Position numbers and translations under genes: made by a program. 14,224 nucleotides of DNA, taken from Terfezia claveryi (taxonomy: Eukaryota > Ascomycota > Pezizomycetes > Pezizales > Pezizaceae). This document shows positions 1-8,318 of this stretch, one piece after another. How positions within the stretch are numbered: the first letter of the stretch is position 1; each line of letters begins with the position of its first letter. The notes under the pieces were generated by a model, which saw only the letters and a program-made list of their open reading frames with translations, did not search any database and was not told the origin of the DNA. The stretch covers positions 1 to 14,224 of the forward strand of contig WHUX01000673.1 in NCBI GenBank assembly GCA_015179025.1, read 5' to 3'.

Positions 1-2217
1 CACCAAGTTCCCTGTGTTAGTTGTCTGCTTTTGTCACAATAATTTGCATTGAGGTGTTGCTACTGCATTTGGGCTCTTTTTACTTCACTTCAATATCTTG
101 GTCTAGGGTAGTCTTATTTTTTTTGCTTATCACAACGGGAGCATTGTACTAGAGCTTTCTCTAAGTTCCTTGTCAATTGTTGTACGTTTGCTTAATCTTC
201 TACAGGATCTATTTCAAAGTACTCTTGTTTACAAGGAGATCTGGTTGGGCTGGTAGCGTGTGGTTTTTTTTATACTATTTTTTTTTTTGCCACACCTCTC
301 TTGCGTCTCTTGATGTTGGGTTGGTAGCAGACCTGAACTTGGAGGTAGTGGGGAAGATCAATGGACAATTACGTTCGGCAGGAACTTTTGGGGATGCCAG
401 CGTAGTCTGAAAACTGACGGACGAACATCAAGCGCAGAGATATAAACTCCGGCGGGGCACAGTCGTCGATTTGGCTTGCATGAAAACGGTGTTTGGTTTT
501 TGTTGTCTGGGAAGGTCGTTTGCTGCCGTCTTTGCTTTTACTTCTTACTTGTGCATACACCTCTTTGCTCTGGGCATGATCTTTATCAATGCATGTTCAA
601 CATTTCTTTCCACTTTTCTTCGTTTTCTTTACTTCCTCTCTGCGCAGATTGTGTCCAGGGATGTGTAGAGGGAATGGAGTTTGTGGATATATGCATACAT
701 TGGGAGACTTCACTGGGCAGAGGTGTAATGTGTGGTGGAACGAGGAAAGTGGCACGATAGGTGGGGGAAAGAGATGTACGCTGAGCTGGGTTGTCTTTCG
801 ATAAATAATGGCTGTCGATACAGACGTAGATGGCTACTGTTCTGAGATATGAGATAGAGTTGTATCTATAGAAGGAATGGATAGTTGAAGCCCTGACTTA
901 AATTGCTTTTCCTACTGGTGACATGGTCTACAGTGCGATCTGGCCTCGAGAGATTCTATAAACCTCTCCTATTGCCACTTAGATTCTGGATCTGCACAGA
1001 CTACTTGAGACGTTTTACGGGAACTAGCGTACGAGATCACGCTGCATCTCGATGTGGCCTTGGGATGGCTGTTTGATAGCCATCAAAGCAGTGGGGAAAT
1101 TTGATAGTGCCCTGTTTGGTAATGATTCACGAGCTTGCTACTTAAGGTGTCCTAGAGGCACGTTTAAATATTGTTTATTTATTGATGGATTAGGAGTTAT
1201 ATTTATGGAGTGCCGGTGAGCCTGATAGTGAGAGCCCACCGTGAGTCAAAGTCTACATGCAGTGTATAAATACAGAGTGCCCATCTGACCCCTTCCCTGC
1301 GCATGCAGTAAGTCTCATCTGCAGTATAGACTCATTATACTCGACTCGACTGCCTACTTGTCAGAGATATCAAAACACCATATTACATACTAGGTACCCC
1401 CGCCTCCTCAGTACTGGGGTAAATCTGGCCAGGGCTACAACCGAGGGAGTCCGCAACTAATCTTGTTGCCCCGCACTCAGCCTAACGTACTCCTACTTCA
1501 GCCCCACCTAGCTTCAACCTGACATACAGCTGGCAATCTGTCCAATGTCTGTTGAGATATCAGACGATACTTCTACCCTACTCACATGCGAGTTTCAGGC
1601 TGTTAAGTGCTGTGGTGATAATGAGTACTGTAAATGATGTGGTATACAGGGGCGGGACCCTGAAGATCCTTAGTGGAAAAAAGTAACTGGAGGGGATTTG
1701 AGGTATTAATTGAGTTCAAGAGTACTCTAGGCAGAAGCGGTCTGTTTGGAAATTGATTGGGGGGCATCGGGCGAGATGGACGTATGGCCGCCGGTAGCTG
1801 GTTGGCACGAGTGGCCGCCGGTGGCGGATGTAGTATGGGATGGGGTGAAGAATGAGAGGCATAGCGATAGAGGAGAATCAGCAGGAAGATCGATATGGGT
1901 ACCGGTTACATGCGGAGAAATAATTGGAAGTAATGTTTTTTTCTTCTTTTTCTGGAGTAGTAGTTAGAGGTAATTATACATGGCAGGGGAATCTGGTACA
2001 CAAGAACAGCGAATTCTGAGGTCAGTGTATGCATACTGTAATATGTAGCCGTGCATAAGCATTGTAGAAATCCCTGGGGCCCAATGCCATATAAGTATCA
2101 TGAAGATCTGTGTGACGTTCGGCGGCCTCTGATTACAATCATTGCATTCTCAGATGCAGATATCTATTAGCGTCACAATTCTCGGTAACTAGATATCTTA
2201 CCTGATTCTGTTTGCGG
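1..2217. other. Intergenic region without a recognisable gene
   Basis: I see no conserved protein, tRNA or long repeat here. Open frames are short (up to 94 codons), overlap each other in different frames, and carry no motif I know. The left 650 bases are T-rich with several T7-T10 runs. A TATAAATA motif lies near 1263-1270 but leads into no credible gene. Around 1783-1826 a GC-rich 13-mer (TGGCCGCCGGTRGC type) occurs twice, 27 bases apart. The last 200 bases probably include the promoter of the oxidase gene that follows. Confidence 0.5.
2090..2097 (+). promoter_or_regulatory. Possible TATA element of the oxidase gene
   Basis: TATAAGTA stands about 120 bases before the chosen start codon at 2218, a plausible core-promoter distance. 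Such motifs are common by chance in AT-rich DNA, so position is the only support. Confidence 0.2.
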
Positions 2218-3744
2218 ATGGTAAAGTTAGACTCTGCGGGTGACGGCGGCGGTGCTGGTGTTGATGGGGGAGTCAGGTATGAGTCGGTGGTGATTGTGGG
2301 GTCAGGAGTTTTTGGATGTGTGTCAAATTTCATTGTTCTCTTTGAAGCCCACGTCTGTTTTTAATTACTTACACAACAGCTCTATTGGATAACTAACCCC
2401 CTGATTTATAGTAACCACCGCCCTATCCCTCTCACTCCACAACTCCCAATACAGCTCCAAGACTAAAATCACAGTTATCGACCGGCATCCATTCCCTGCC
2501 CCGGATGGTTCCAGTATCGATTCCTCCCGTATCGTCCGTGCCGACTACAAAGACCCACACTATGCCTCTCTCTGTCTCGCAGCACAGGCCCGCTGGCGGG
2601 CCGGTACCGGAGTCTGGGATGGGCTTGGCTCTGACGGGCGATATACCGAAAGCGGGCTTGTGATGGTCATGGACAAAGAGGATGCGGGAATACCAGGTGA
2701 AGAAAAACTTGGGGGGGAAGAGAGTATGTATGGAAGAGTCTTGAAAATATGCGAGAATTGTTGGTGAGAGAAGTTGGAATGGGCAGGGATGAAGTGGCAA
2801 AAAAGGTGGTGGAGTTGAACAATAAAGAGGAGATTAGAGGGGTATGTGGAACGAATGGAGGGGGTAGTGGGGTAGAGGGATATGTTAATTGGCTCAGTGG
2901 ATGGGCAGATGCAAAGGAGGCGATGAGGTTTGTAAGGAAAAGATGTGAAGAGAGGGGGGATATAGAATTCTTGGTGGGAGAGGTAGTGAGTTTGGTGGAA
3001 ATGCCAAGTGGCGAGGTGAAGGGAGTGGGGTTGAAGGATGGGAGCAAGGTGATGGGGGAGTTAACAGTATTGGCTGCCGGGGCGTGGACAACAGGATTGA
3101 TTGATTTGGAGGCAGAGCCGTGACTACCGGACAGGTGATGGCATATGTGAAGGTTACGAAGGAGGAGGAGGAGAAGTGGAAGTGCATCCCTGTGATGCTG
3201 AATATAACCACCGGTTTGTTTCCGCCTCTACCCATAGATATTGGCCAAGATATGTCGTGTAGCGCTTACCCATTGGCAGGCCTGTTCCTCCTCCCGCCCC
3301 GAAATGGCATATGTAAGGTAGCCCGCCATGGTATCGGATATCTCAACACACAGCCCGTGAAACTTGCCACTGGTCAGAAACGGTCTGGCCCTGTCCATAG
3401 ATCGACCCCCATGACCGCACACACTACACCGTCTGTTTCTCGTATCCCGGCAGAAGGCGAAGTGGATCTACGCCGGGCGCTGCGGGAGATGCTTCCCGCA
3501 CTAGGGGACCGGCCATTTGAAAGCACGAGGATATGCTGGTACACTGATACCCCACTGCGGATTTCATTGTAGATTATATACCCGGGAGCAAGGGTTTGTT
3601 TTGGCAACGGGGGGTAGTGGCCATGCTTTCAAGTTCCTGCCTGTGCTAGGGGACGTGATCGTGGATATCATGCTTGGGAGAGATCAAGGAGTATGGAAGA
3701 ATAAGTGGAGGTGGAGGAAGTTGTTAAATACTGTGGAGGAGTAA
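2218..3744 (+). CDS. FAD-dependent oxidase, fructosyl-amino-acid / saccharopine (pipecolate) oxidase family
   Basis: Members of this MSOX-like DAO family oxidise the C-N bond of a secondary amine such as a glycated amino acid, saccharopine or pipecolate, releasing H2O2. Three exons, 2218-2317, 2412-3213 and 3280-3744, sum to 456 codons plus stop once four one-base gaps are allowed for; about 440-460 aa is usual. Visible in order: Rossmann motif VGSGVFG near residues 27-33; an acidic-ended strand (TVIDR) with PDGSSIDSSRIVRADY; a WKSLENMREL helix; AAGAWT; RAVTTGQVMAY; KVARHGIGY; RICWYTDTP, whose Cys matches the covalent-flavin Cys of the family; and near the C-terminus ATGGSGHAFKFLP. The protein ends in NTVEE, so no SKL-type peroxisomal signal is seen. 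One-base losses sit at 2711-2717 (G7), 3108-3112, 3550-3553 (C4) and 3599-3602 (T4). No in-frame stop by substitution was found and every motif is intact, so I think the gene is functional and the gaps are sequence errors. Substrate cannot be read from sequence. Confidence 0.85.
2318..2411 (+). other. Intron 1 of the oxidase gene
   Basis: This 94-nt GT..AG intron splits the Rossmann motif directly after GVFG. Joining GGAT to TAACCACC restores GLTTALSLSL, the expected helix. A branch-like AACTAAC lies about 20 bases before the TATAG acceptor. Confidence 0.75.
3214..3279 (+). other. Intron 2 of the oxidase gene (in-frame, stop-free)
   Basis: This 66-nt intron, GTTTGT to GGCAG, is a multiple of three and contains no stop in the gene's frame. 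Removing it joins ITTG to LFLLPP, as the family expects; reading through would insert 22 residues beginning with a duplicate-looking LFPPLP. Splicing is the better model, but retention would keep the frame open. Confidence 0.7.
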
Positions 3745-3871
3745 TGACAAAGGATGGAAGTAGAGCAGGATCAAGGCAATTAGAATTGCAGAAGTTATAT
3801 GAAGATGAGGAGAAAATGAAGGGTAAGGCGAAAGAAAAGCTGCAGTGAAAGATGGAGAGGAGATGAGTGAA

Positions 3872-3881
3872 AATAAATAAA
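3872..3881 (+). terminator. Probable polyadenylation signal of the oxidase gene
   Basis: Overlapping AATAAATAA lies about 130 bases after the stop codon, a normal fungal 3'-UTR distance. Confidence 0.4.
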
Positions 3882-4222
3882 GGTATATCCGTGCGGACCT
3901 CAGTAAGGAAATGTAGGTTATGCAAAGCTCAGAGCTCTAAAGGACTTTTTAGGCCGTCTATTATGACTAGAGAATATGACATAAATCGGGACCTACGTCC
4001 ATGTATAATGTTTATTGATAAGTTAAACTTAATATGTTGCACCATATCGACGGAGTTGGGTAGGTGCTTTTGGTGACTAGATGGTTGGAGATGATATTAC
4101 GACAAACATTCTATTCACATTCTACCATGTGTTAGAAGTACTTGTAGGAATATTCGGCTCAACACAACTACAAGGACCACTACAACCATGAAGAGGCCAA
4201 ACCTACATTCTAAGTGAGGAAG

Positions 4223-4492
4223 GAGTTAAGTAGATACTGGCTTTCGAGAGTGAGAAATGTGTAAGTCAGCGGCGTATTGGAAAATAAACCTTTTAATTGG
4301 TTGAGGCAGAAAATACATTAGCAGTATCAGATAAAAGTGTGTTAAAGAGGAGCAAATTGGAATAAACTTACCTGCGCAGATATTGTTGTGGATGGAAACC
4401 TCGTATCGACCAGGAATGAACCCAAGAGAGCAGGGCATAGAGACTGCCAGTAGGTGGTAGAGGAGCATATATTTCCTGTTATGGATGCCCAA
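4223..4492 (-). CDS. Possible spliced ORF, unrecognised
   Basis: On the minus strand a textbook donor, CAG|GTAAGT at 4371, is followed by a CTAAT branch-like site and an AAAAG acceptor ending at 4290 (82-nt intron). Splicing joins an open frame containing YMLLYHLLAVSMPCSLGF to a second exon (GLFSNTPLTYTFLTLE) running to a stop near 4223. The frame has no clear ATG start, and upstream it runs into a poly-A/T stretch. I recognise no family. Good splice sites are the only argument; it may be a relic or chance. Confidence 0.15.
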
Positions 4493-4559
4493 GGTTTTGA
4501 TACCTCTTCGTTCAGATACCGTATAGAAGGGATCGAGAAGGCAGATATTTTTGGTCTAG

Positions 4560-4697
4560 TTTTTTTTTTTTTTTTACGTCTGTACCTACCACTCGGGCTT
4601 GGGGGTGCCAACGAGACTACTTGGGAGTGGTGGCTTATCATGGACATAAGTACCTACTGAGTTTTTTTTTTTTTTTAAACAATCAAAAAAAAAAAAA
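4560..4697. repeat. Poly-T/poly-A bounded segment, possible retroposon remnant
   Basis: A T16 run (4560-4575) and a T15 run (4662-4676) enclose about 86 bases, and an A13 run (4685-4697) follows after an 8-base spacer, so T15/A13 could fold as a hairpin. The enclosed piece has GTACCTAC near both ends and an internal inverted pair ACCACTC / GAGTGGT. Read on the minus strand it ends in an A16 tail, as a short poly-A retroposon would. I see no Pol III A and B boxes, so the class is uncertain. Confidence 0.35.
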
Positions 4698-5029
4698 GGT
4701 TAGCACTTGGCATTGCATGGTAGGTTAGCCTATTGGCGGTAGCAGAATGAGGGAAGAAAGAATTAGGAAAGTTGGACGTGGATGAAGACGAGCATAGTTG
4801 TTGGGTATCCGGCTGATGGGGAAGGGGTTAGCCTAAGGGGCGGATAGAAATTAGAGAAGGTTTGGACCCTGTAGAATAGCTTGATGTACCCGCTTAAGGA
4901 TGCAGGGATTACAGGATATCCAGACGACAACGATATCCACACATCATTACCTAATGGATTTTTTGGCCCTATTATTAATAACAAACATCTTAAGAAGGAT
5001 AGACTCTTCTCTTGGTATCAAAAAACTGC

Positions 5030-5138
5030 ACCATCACTTCCGTCAATTTTATGACTGTAATATTGCATATCTATGTACCATCTCTTCCGTCAATTTTATA
5101 TACAGTCATAAAATTATAAAATTGACGGAAGTGATGGT
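5030..5138. repeat. 109-bp inverted-repeat element with 23-bp perfect arms (MITE-like)
   Basis: The left arm at 5030-5052 is the exact reverse complement of 5116-5138 (ACCATCACTTCCGTC... against ...GACGGAAGTGATGGT). A near copy of the left arm (one mismatch in its first 22 bases) recurs directly inside at 5078-5099. A second pairing, TTTTATGACTGTA near 5047-5059 with TACAGTCATAAAA near 5101-5113, allows alternative folds. No coding capacity. It is consistent with a small non-autonomous inverted-repeat element, but target-site duplications are not clear. Confidence 0.6.
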
Positions 5139-5152
5139 AGTCTAGTGATTAC

Positions 5153-5356
5153 CTAGTTCTTCTTCTCATAGGTGATAGGAGCTCGATATTGAGGTGTATC
5201 CTCATCATCATCATCATCGGATAAGCCCATTGTAAACGCATCAATGTAGCATGCTGTCAAGATCACCGCCAACATAAGCATGTTATCTGAGGTCGTCGTG
5301 TTTTGTCGTTGCGTGTTGTTGATTACTAAGGGGAGATAGGAACGAGAGATATCCAT
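5153..5356 (-). CDS. Small acidic-tailed ORF, copy A (unrecognised, transposon-associated?)
   Basis: A 67-codon frame starts at an ATG in CCATGG context (5356). It begins MDISRSYLPLVINN, has a hydrophobic stretch (MLMLAVILTACYIDAFTMGL) long enough for one membrane span, then an acidic run SDDDDDEDTPQYRAP and a YEKKN end. A second copy lies at 7841-8020 on the same strand, aligned at the start codon, the SYLxLVIN motif and the SDDDDxPxYRA motif. Similarity at protein level across both ends argues that the frame was once translated. The flanks are repeat-rich, so it may be part of a mobile element or the last exon of a longer gene. Function unknown. Confidence 0.35.
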   Translation of the reverse strand: MDISRSYLPLVINNTQRQNTTTSDNMLMLAVILTACYIDAFTMGLSDDDDDEDTPQYRAPITYEKKN

Positions 5357-5493
5357 GGAGTTCCAAAACCTTCTTTTTTCGCATCTTTTTGCTTACAGGG
5401 CTTACATGGATTATAAAATATTCAGGTCCAAAACCTCTCTTGTTTGTGAAGGAAGGCGAGGCGCGATGAGTCGAGAATGAACGAGATCCGGAC

Positions 5494-5600
5494 TACAGTC
5501 TACCCTTGCTATAGCGGACGGCAGAAATCCAGGGCTTTCTGTCCGGTATAGCAAGGGTTCCGGTATAGAAAATGGCGCTAGCCCTCAGACAGGGGCTGAC
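5494..5600. mobile_element. Pogo-like DNA-transposon end (solo terminal inverted repeat)
   Basis: After a TA at 5494-5495 comes CAGTCTACCCTTGCTATAG, the look of pogo/Fot-type ends (CAGT start, then a CGCTATAACG-like subterminal part). Subterminal arms 5503-5527 and 5536-5557 form an imperfect hairpin around CCCTTGCTATA / TATAGCAAGGG, and CCGGTATAG repeats at 5543-5551 and 5560-5568. A further AGCCCT / AGGGGCT hairpin follows near 5579-5596. The opposite end and a DDE transposase are not in the window, so this is either a solo end, a deletion derivative or a truncated non-autonomous copy. Confidence 0.45.
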
Positions 5601-6060
5601 CAGTCACGTGGGTTCTGAGAACTCCTCCGTACAGGAATAGGTGTAGATAAAAGCGCGAGCACATATATAAATATCGATACATAGAGATTCACGGAGATAT
5701 CAGAGTGCACAAGTGAGAGAGATGTTTTTTTTTTTAATTTAAAACTCATTACTCATGTTCGGTCCCGTTAGGGGACCATTCGCAGTGAGTGCAAGTAGCT
5801 AAGTGTATGCAGGAGTAGCTTCTCCTACGAGTACTCCGTACCGAAAAATATTTCCAACCTTAAGGTAAAGAATCATATGCAAACATCCCACGGCCCCGAC
5901 TGAAGATATGAAGGTAACCAGCTTACTAGTAAGGTGACTGTCGTTTGGTATGTCCACGTGTTATAAGATGAGGTTACGAGAAGTAACTTCTAGTCAGGAT
6001 AAAGCTAGTCTGGTTGGCACAAGCTAAGTTACATAGTACATATATATATATGAATAAGAA
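5600..6060. other. Intergenic stretch with short inverted repeats
   Basis: No gene seen. It holds an AT-rich TATATAAATA near 5663, a T10 run near 5724, a compact hairpin GGTCCC-GTTA-GGGACC near 5760-5776 and a short (AT)n tract near 6041-6050. These could be interior parts of the transposon end just before it, but nothing proves that. Confidence 0.3.
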
Positions 6061-6089
6061 GACATCGACAACCGACCTTTTCATCAACT

Positions 6090-7027
6090 GACAGGAATAT
6101 CTTTCTGGAGCAGCTACCCATCTACCCTCAACATGCAGACCAAGTCCTACAGGCCTTTGTTATCTATGCATAAATCCCTCACACCTTATCCATCACAGTT
6201 CCCATGGATTGGACAGTTGGTGCATTGAAGAAACAAGTCATTGATGAAATGCAAAATCAAATGAATACTTGACTTCCTGACATTCAACTCGACTCAGAGT
6301 ATTGTGATATCTTCCAATGTAAGGCCTGATTACCCTATGATGAAGCTTCTTGCATCCTATTCCACCATTTGGTTCTTTGCCTCAGCTTGACCTAGATCCT
6401 GATGCTCCTCCTATAACTCTCTAGCTAACAGCCCCAGAACCACCCAACGATAGAGCAACAATACAGGAACTCGGAGCTAAGCAATTAACCATGATTGTTT
6501 GGCCCCAAAAACGGAATGGGCACAATCCACACCATTCAAGAGAAGCTATACTTAATCCCCTGTTAGTTAATTGGCCTGTGGAGGGTGCTCAACGAAGTTT
6601 GTTGCTCAATGAAGTTTGTGGATGCTCAATGAAGTTTGTGGGTGCTCAACGAAGTTTGTTTGAGTTCATTATTCTCTAATACAATGTTTATTACAGGAAG
6701 AAACACCGGCGCACCTGCAAAGCAAAAGAAAGTACAGGATGTAACCACATTAAAAGAACATGAAATCCTGACGACCAAAGTATTCGAGCATCTTCCGACC
6801 CACTAGGGTGTTGCATTACTAGAAAAGATAGCTGAGATGCAAGTTACAATCGAAAGTCTACTTTGCACGACAAAGGAAAAAGCAAAGAAGCTGGAGGTTA
6901 CAAGCTCTGCAGATCAAACGAGCTTAAGCAGCAGATTAAAGATCTGAAGGAGAAACATGTGCAGCAAATCAATGAATTTACGCAGCAGCATGATAAAGGG
7001 CGTGACCATGAGCCGGTTGGTAAATGA
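6090..7027 (+). pseudogene. Decayed ORF: possible ubiquitin-like/Crinkler-like N-terminus plus coiled-coil C-terminus
   Basis: Three frames read together give a protein-like trace. The N-terminal part has a beta-strand-like stretch, then WTVGALKKQVIDEM, LDSEYCDIFQCK and, after a frame change, LPQLDLDPDAPPITL and KQLTMIVWPQ. This order resembles the ubiquitin-fold header of fungal Crinkler (CRN) proteins: TVxxLKxxI helix, an L-D-x-L-W/Y-K strand, and a closing hydrophobic-strand-PP/PQ. The C-terminal part (about 6700-7027) is heptad-rich: ALLEKIAEMQVTIESLL, then after a one-base shift near 6915 ELKQQIKDLKEKHVQQINEF. Stops interrupt it at 6171, 6270, 6327, 6422 and 6804; each could derive from CAA, CAG or CGA by one C-to-T change. 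That differs from the indel-only breaks of the conserved genes and marks it as a real relic. The CRN link is a pattern match from memory and weak; a transposon protein is the main alternative. Confidence 0.35.
6586..6662 (+). repeat. 20-bp minisatellite, four copies
   Basis: The unit TGCTCAAYGAAGTTTGTGGG occurs at 6586-6602 (17 nt, three bases short), 6603-6622, 6623-6642 and 6643-6662. Variation is confined mostly to one C/T position and the last three bases. It lies between the two halves of the decayed ORF. As the unit is not a multiple of three, copy number changes shift the frame. Confidence 0.85.
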
Positions 7028-7495
7028 TTTACAAGGCGAGTTAGTTCCTACGTAATCAAAATAGCACAAGCTATCTATTAACTGGCAGCTTGGAGGACTC
7101 GGCTTGCACTAACGCTGTCTCTTAGACCAGGCGTGAGACCACTTTGCGGTGCATTATTGTCAAATTGTCAATACGAAGACTGGGGAGATATGGGTTGGTA
7201 AAGCTGGTGCAGAACAAGGTAGATCTGATAATCTGCATATATTGGAGGAACCCGCCCCATGAGTGGGAGCCATTGTTGGTCCCAGATATTGTAAGATTTT
7301 TTATGCAGAGAAATTTTTTTTGGCTATACGTCTATGGGGCCTAAGGCTATGAGATGGCCCCGTTCAAAGACTCGGTACACCCACGGAACAACGGGCTACA
7401 TAAACGTCCAGCCTCCCGAGCCAACGAAAAGCCGAAAAAAAAAACCCTGCTTTTTCCCCCACGCCCACTTGCCGGCCTTCATCCCCGTCATAATT
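7028..7495. other. Intergenic stretch, possible promoter/5'-UTR of a small ORF
   Basis: No gene recognised. From about 7370 the DNA becomes richer in G+C, with an A10-A11 run near 7435 and pyrimidine-rich TTTTTCCCCC just before the ATG at 7496, the look of a fungal leader sequence. Confidence 0.25.
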
Positions 7496-7698
7496 ATGAC
7501 CTCCGCCATACCGGCCCCTGAAGGAGAAATAAGGTACGTTGGCAAGGAAATGTTGCGGCGCACGAGTTCGAGTACGAAGATATTTTACAGGCGATAGAGG
7601 CGGTAACAGAAGGAACAAAGCGTACCAGTCTTACAAAGTTGTACTATCATATGTATTTGAAGAGGTTAGCCTTTCGAGTTCTATCCCTACAAGACTAA
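7496..7698 (+). CDS. Possible small protein, unrecognised
   Basis: ATG at 7496 opens MTSAIPAPEG. After an apparent one-base shift near 7523-7530 the other frame continues KVRWQGNVAAHEFEYEDIL and QAIEAVTEGTKRTSLTKLYY, ending after HMYLKRLAFRVLSLQD at a stop at 7696. The second part has the charged-helical composition of real protein, and a pyrimidine-rich leader precedes the ATG. A donor-like GAG|GTTAGC near 7663 and a branch-like ACTAAAT near 7693 could mean that it continues into a further exon. I recognise no family. The assumed frameshift lowers confidence. Confidence 0.3.
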
Positions 7699-7840
7699 AT
7701 GTCTCTAATTCCCATGTGGCCTTGATTTTTCTGTCGACGTGTGAAGGGCTGCTAGGTAGGTATGTAGGTTGGTTGCAACCACGCGTACTTGTAGCCATAT
7801 CTACCTGATCGTACAATCATTTCACATCACAAAGTCGCAG

Positions 7841-8020
7841 TCACCACGTGCAGCCAATGTGTTTCTGCTCATATGCTCGATATGAAGGTGCATCGTCGTC
7901 ATCGGAAGATTCTAAGAAATGTACTGCCCCATCAGCAGTACTCCCTACATAAGTTCAGGATATGTTGTACATATGTATGTAGTTGATTACTAAGGAGAGA
8001 TAGGACAAGAATGTAAACAT
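7841..8020 (-). pseudogene. Small acidic-tailed ORF, copy B (diverged, one in-frame stop)
   Basis: Read from ATG at 8020 the frame gives MFTFLSYLSLVIN, a TGA 21 codons after the ATG, then an open frame through ESSDDDDAPSYRAYEQK to a stop at 7841. It aligns with copy A at 5153-5356 at both ends, and 24 bases around GTTGATTACTAAGG are nearly identical in the DNA. The hydrophobic middle of copy A is not kept. DNA similarity extends some tens of bases upstream of both ATGs (the TTTCG..CTTTxxTGCxTACAGG region on the plus strand), so the duplicated unit is at least about 200 bp. Confidence 0.4.
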
Positions 8021-8218
8021 CTTTATTTCGTACTTTGGTGCGTACAGGAGGACTAATTCTAGACTGAATGTCCCTTGATTTTGTAGTAAGATGAGAAGTA
8101 CAGCAATGAAAGCATCTAGGTCTCCGACAAACCAAGAGGTATGTATAACAAACTATATCTAACACAAAAGAAATCAACAAATAAATACACATACAAGGAA
8201 ATAAAACAAAAGACTCTA

Positions 8219-8224
8219 TTTATT
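8219..8224 (-). terminator. Probable polyadenylation signal of the Tre2-like gene
   Basis: AATAAA on the minus strand lies about 95 bases beyond the stop at 8319. An imperfect AT-rich inverted pair (8239-8254 with 8315-8328) spans the stop and may fold in the 3' UTR. Confidence 0.45.
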
Positions 8225-8318
8225 TTACATTGGAATGAATTAAATTAATATTCAGCAAAAAAGGGGAAAATTCTATCCTCGAGGCGGAAGAGAGTCAGGA
8301 GATAACTAAACCTGTGAA

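Noticed and set aside
177..804. Overlapping plus-strand frames of 65-94 codons in the left intergenic region
   Set aside because: Cys/Phe-rich low-complexity translations of T-rich DNA in competing frames, without splice logic or motifs.
1263..1270. TATAAATA as promoter of a gene at 1257-1460
   Set aside because: The 67-codon frame there has no motif and the motif lies inside it rather than upstream.
2432..3235. Long minus-strand open frames (122, 126 and 113 codons) across the oxidase
   Set aside because: They are antisense shadows of the oxidase exons, Pro/Ser-rich from its codon bias, with no motif.
2218..3744. Oxidase as a pseudogene
   Set aside because: All family motifs are intact, exon lengths sum exactly to a full-length frame after four one-base corrections, and NOT1 shows the same kind of breaks.
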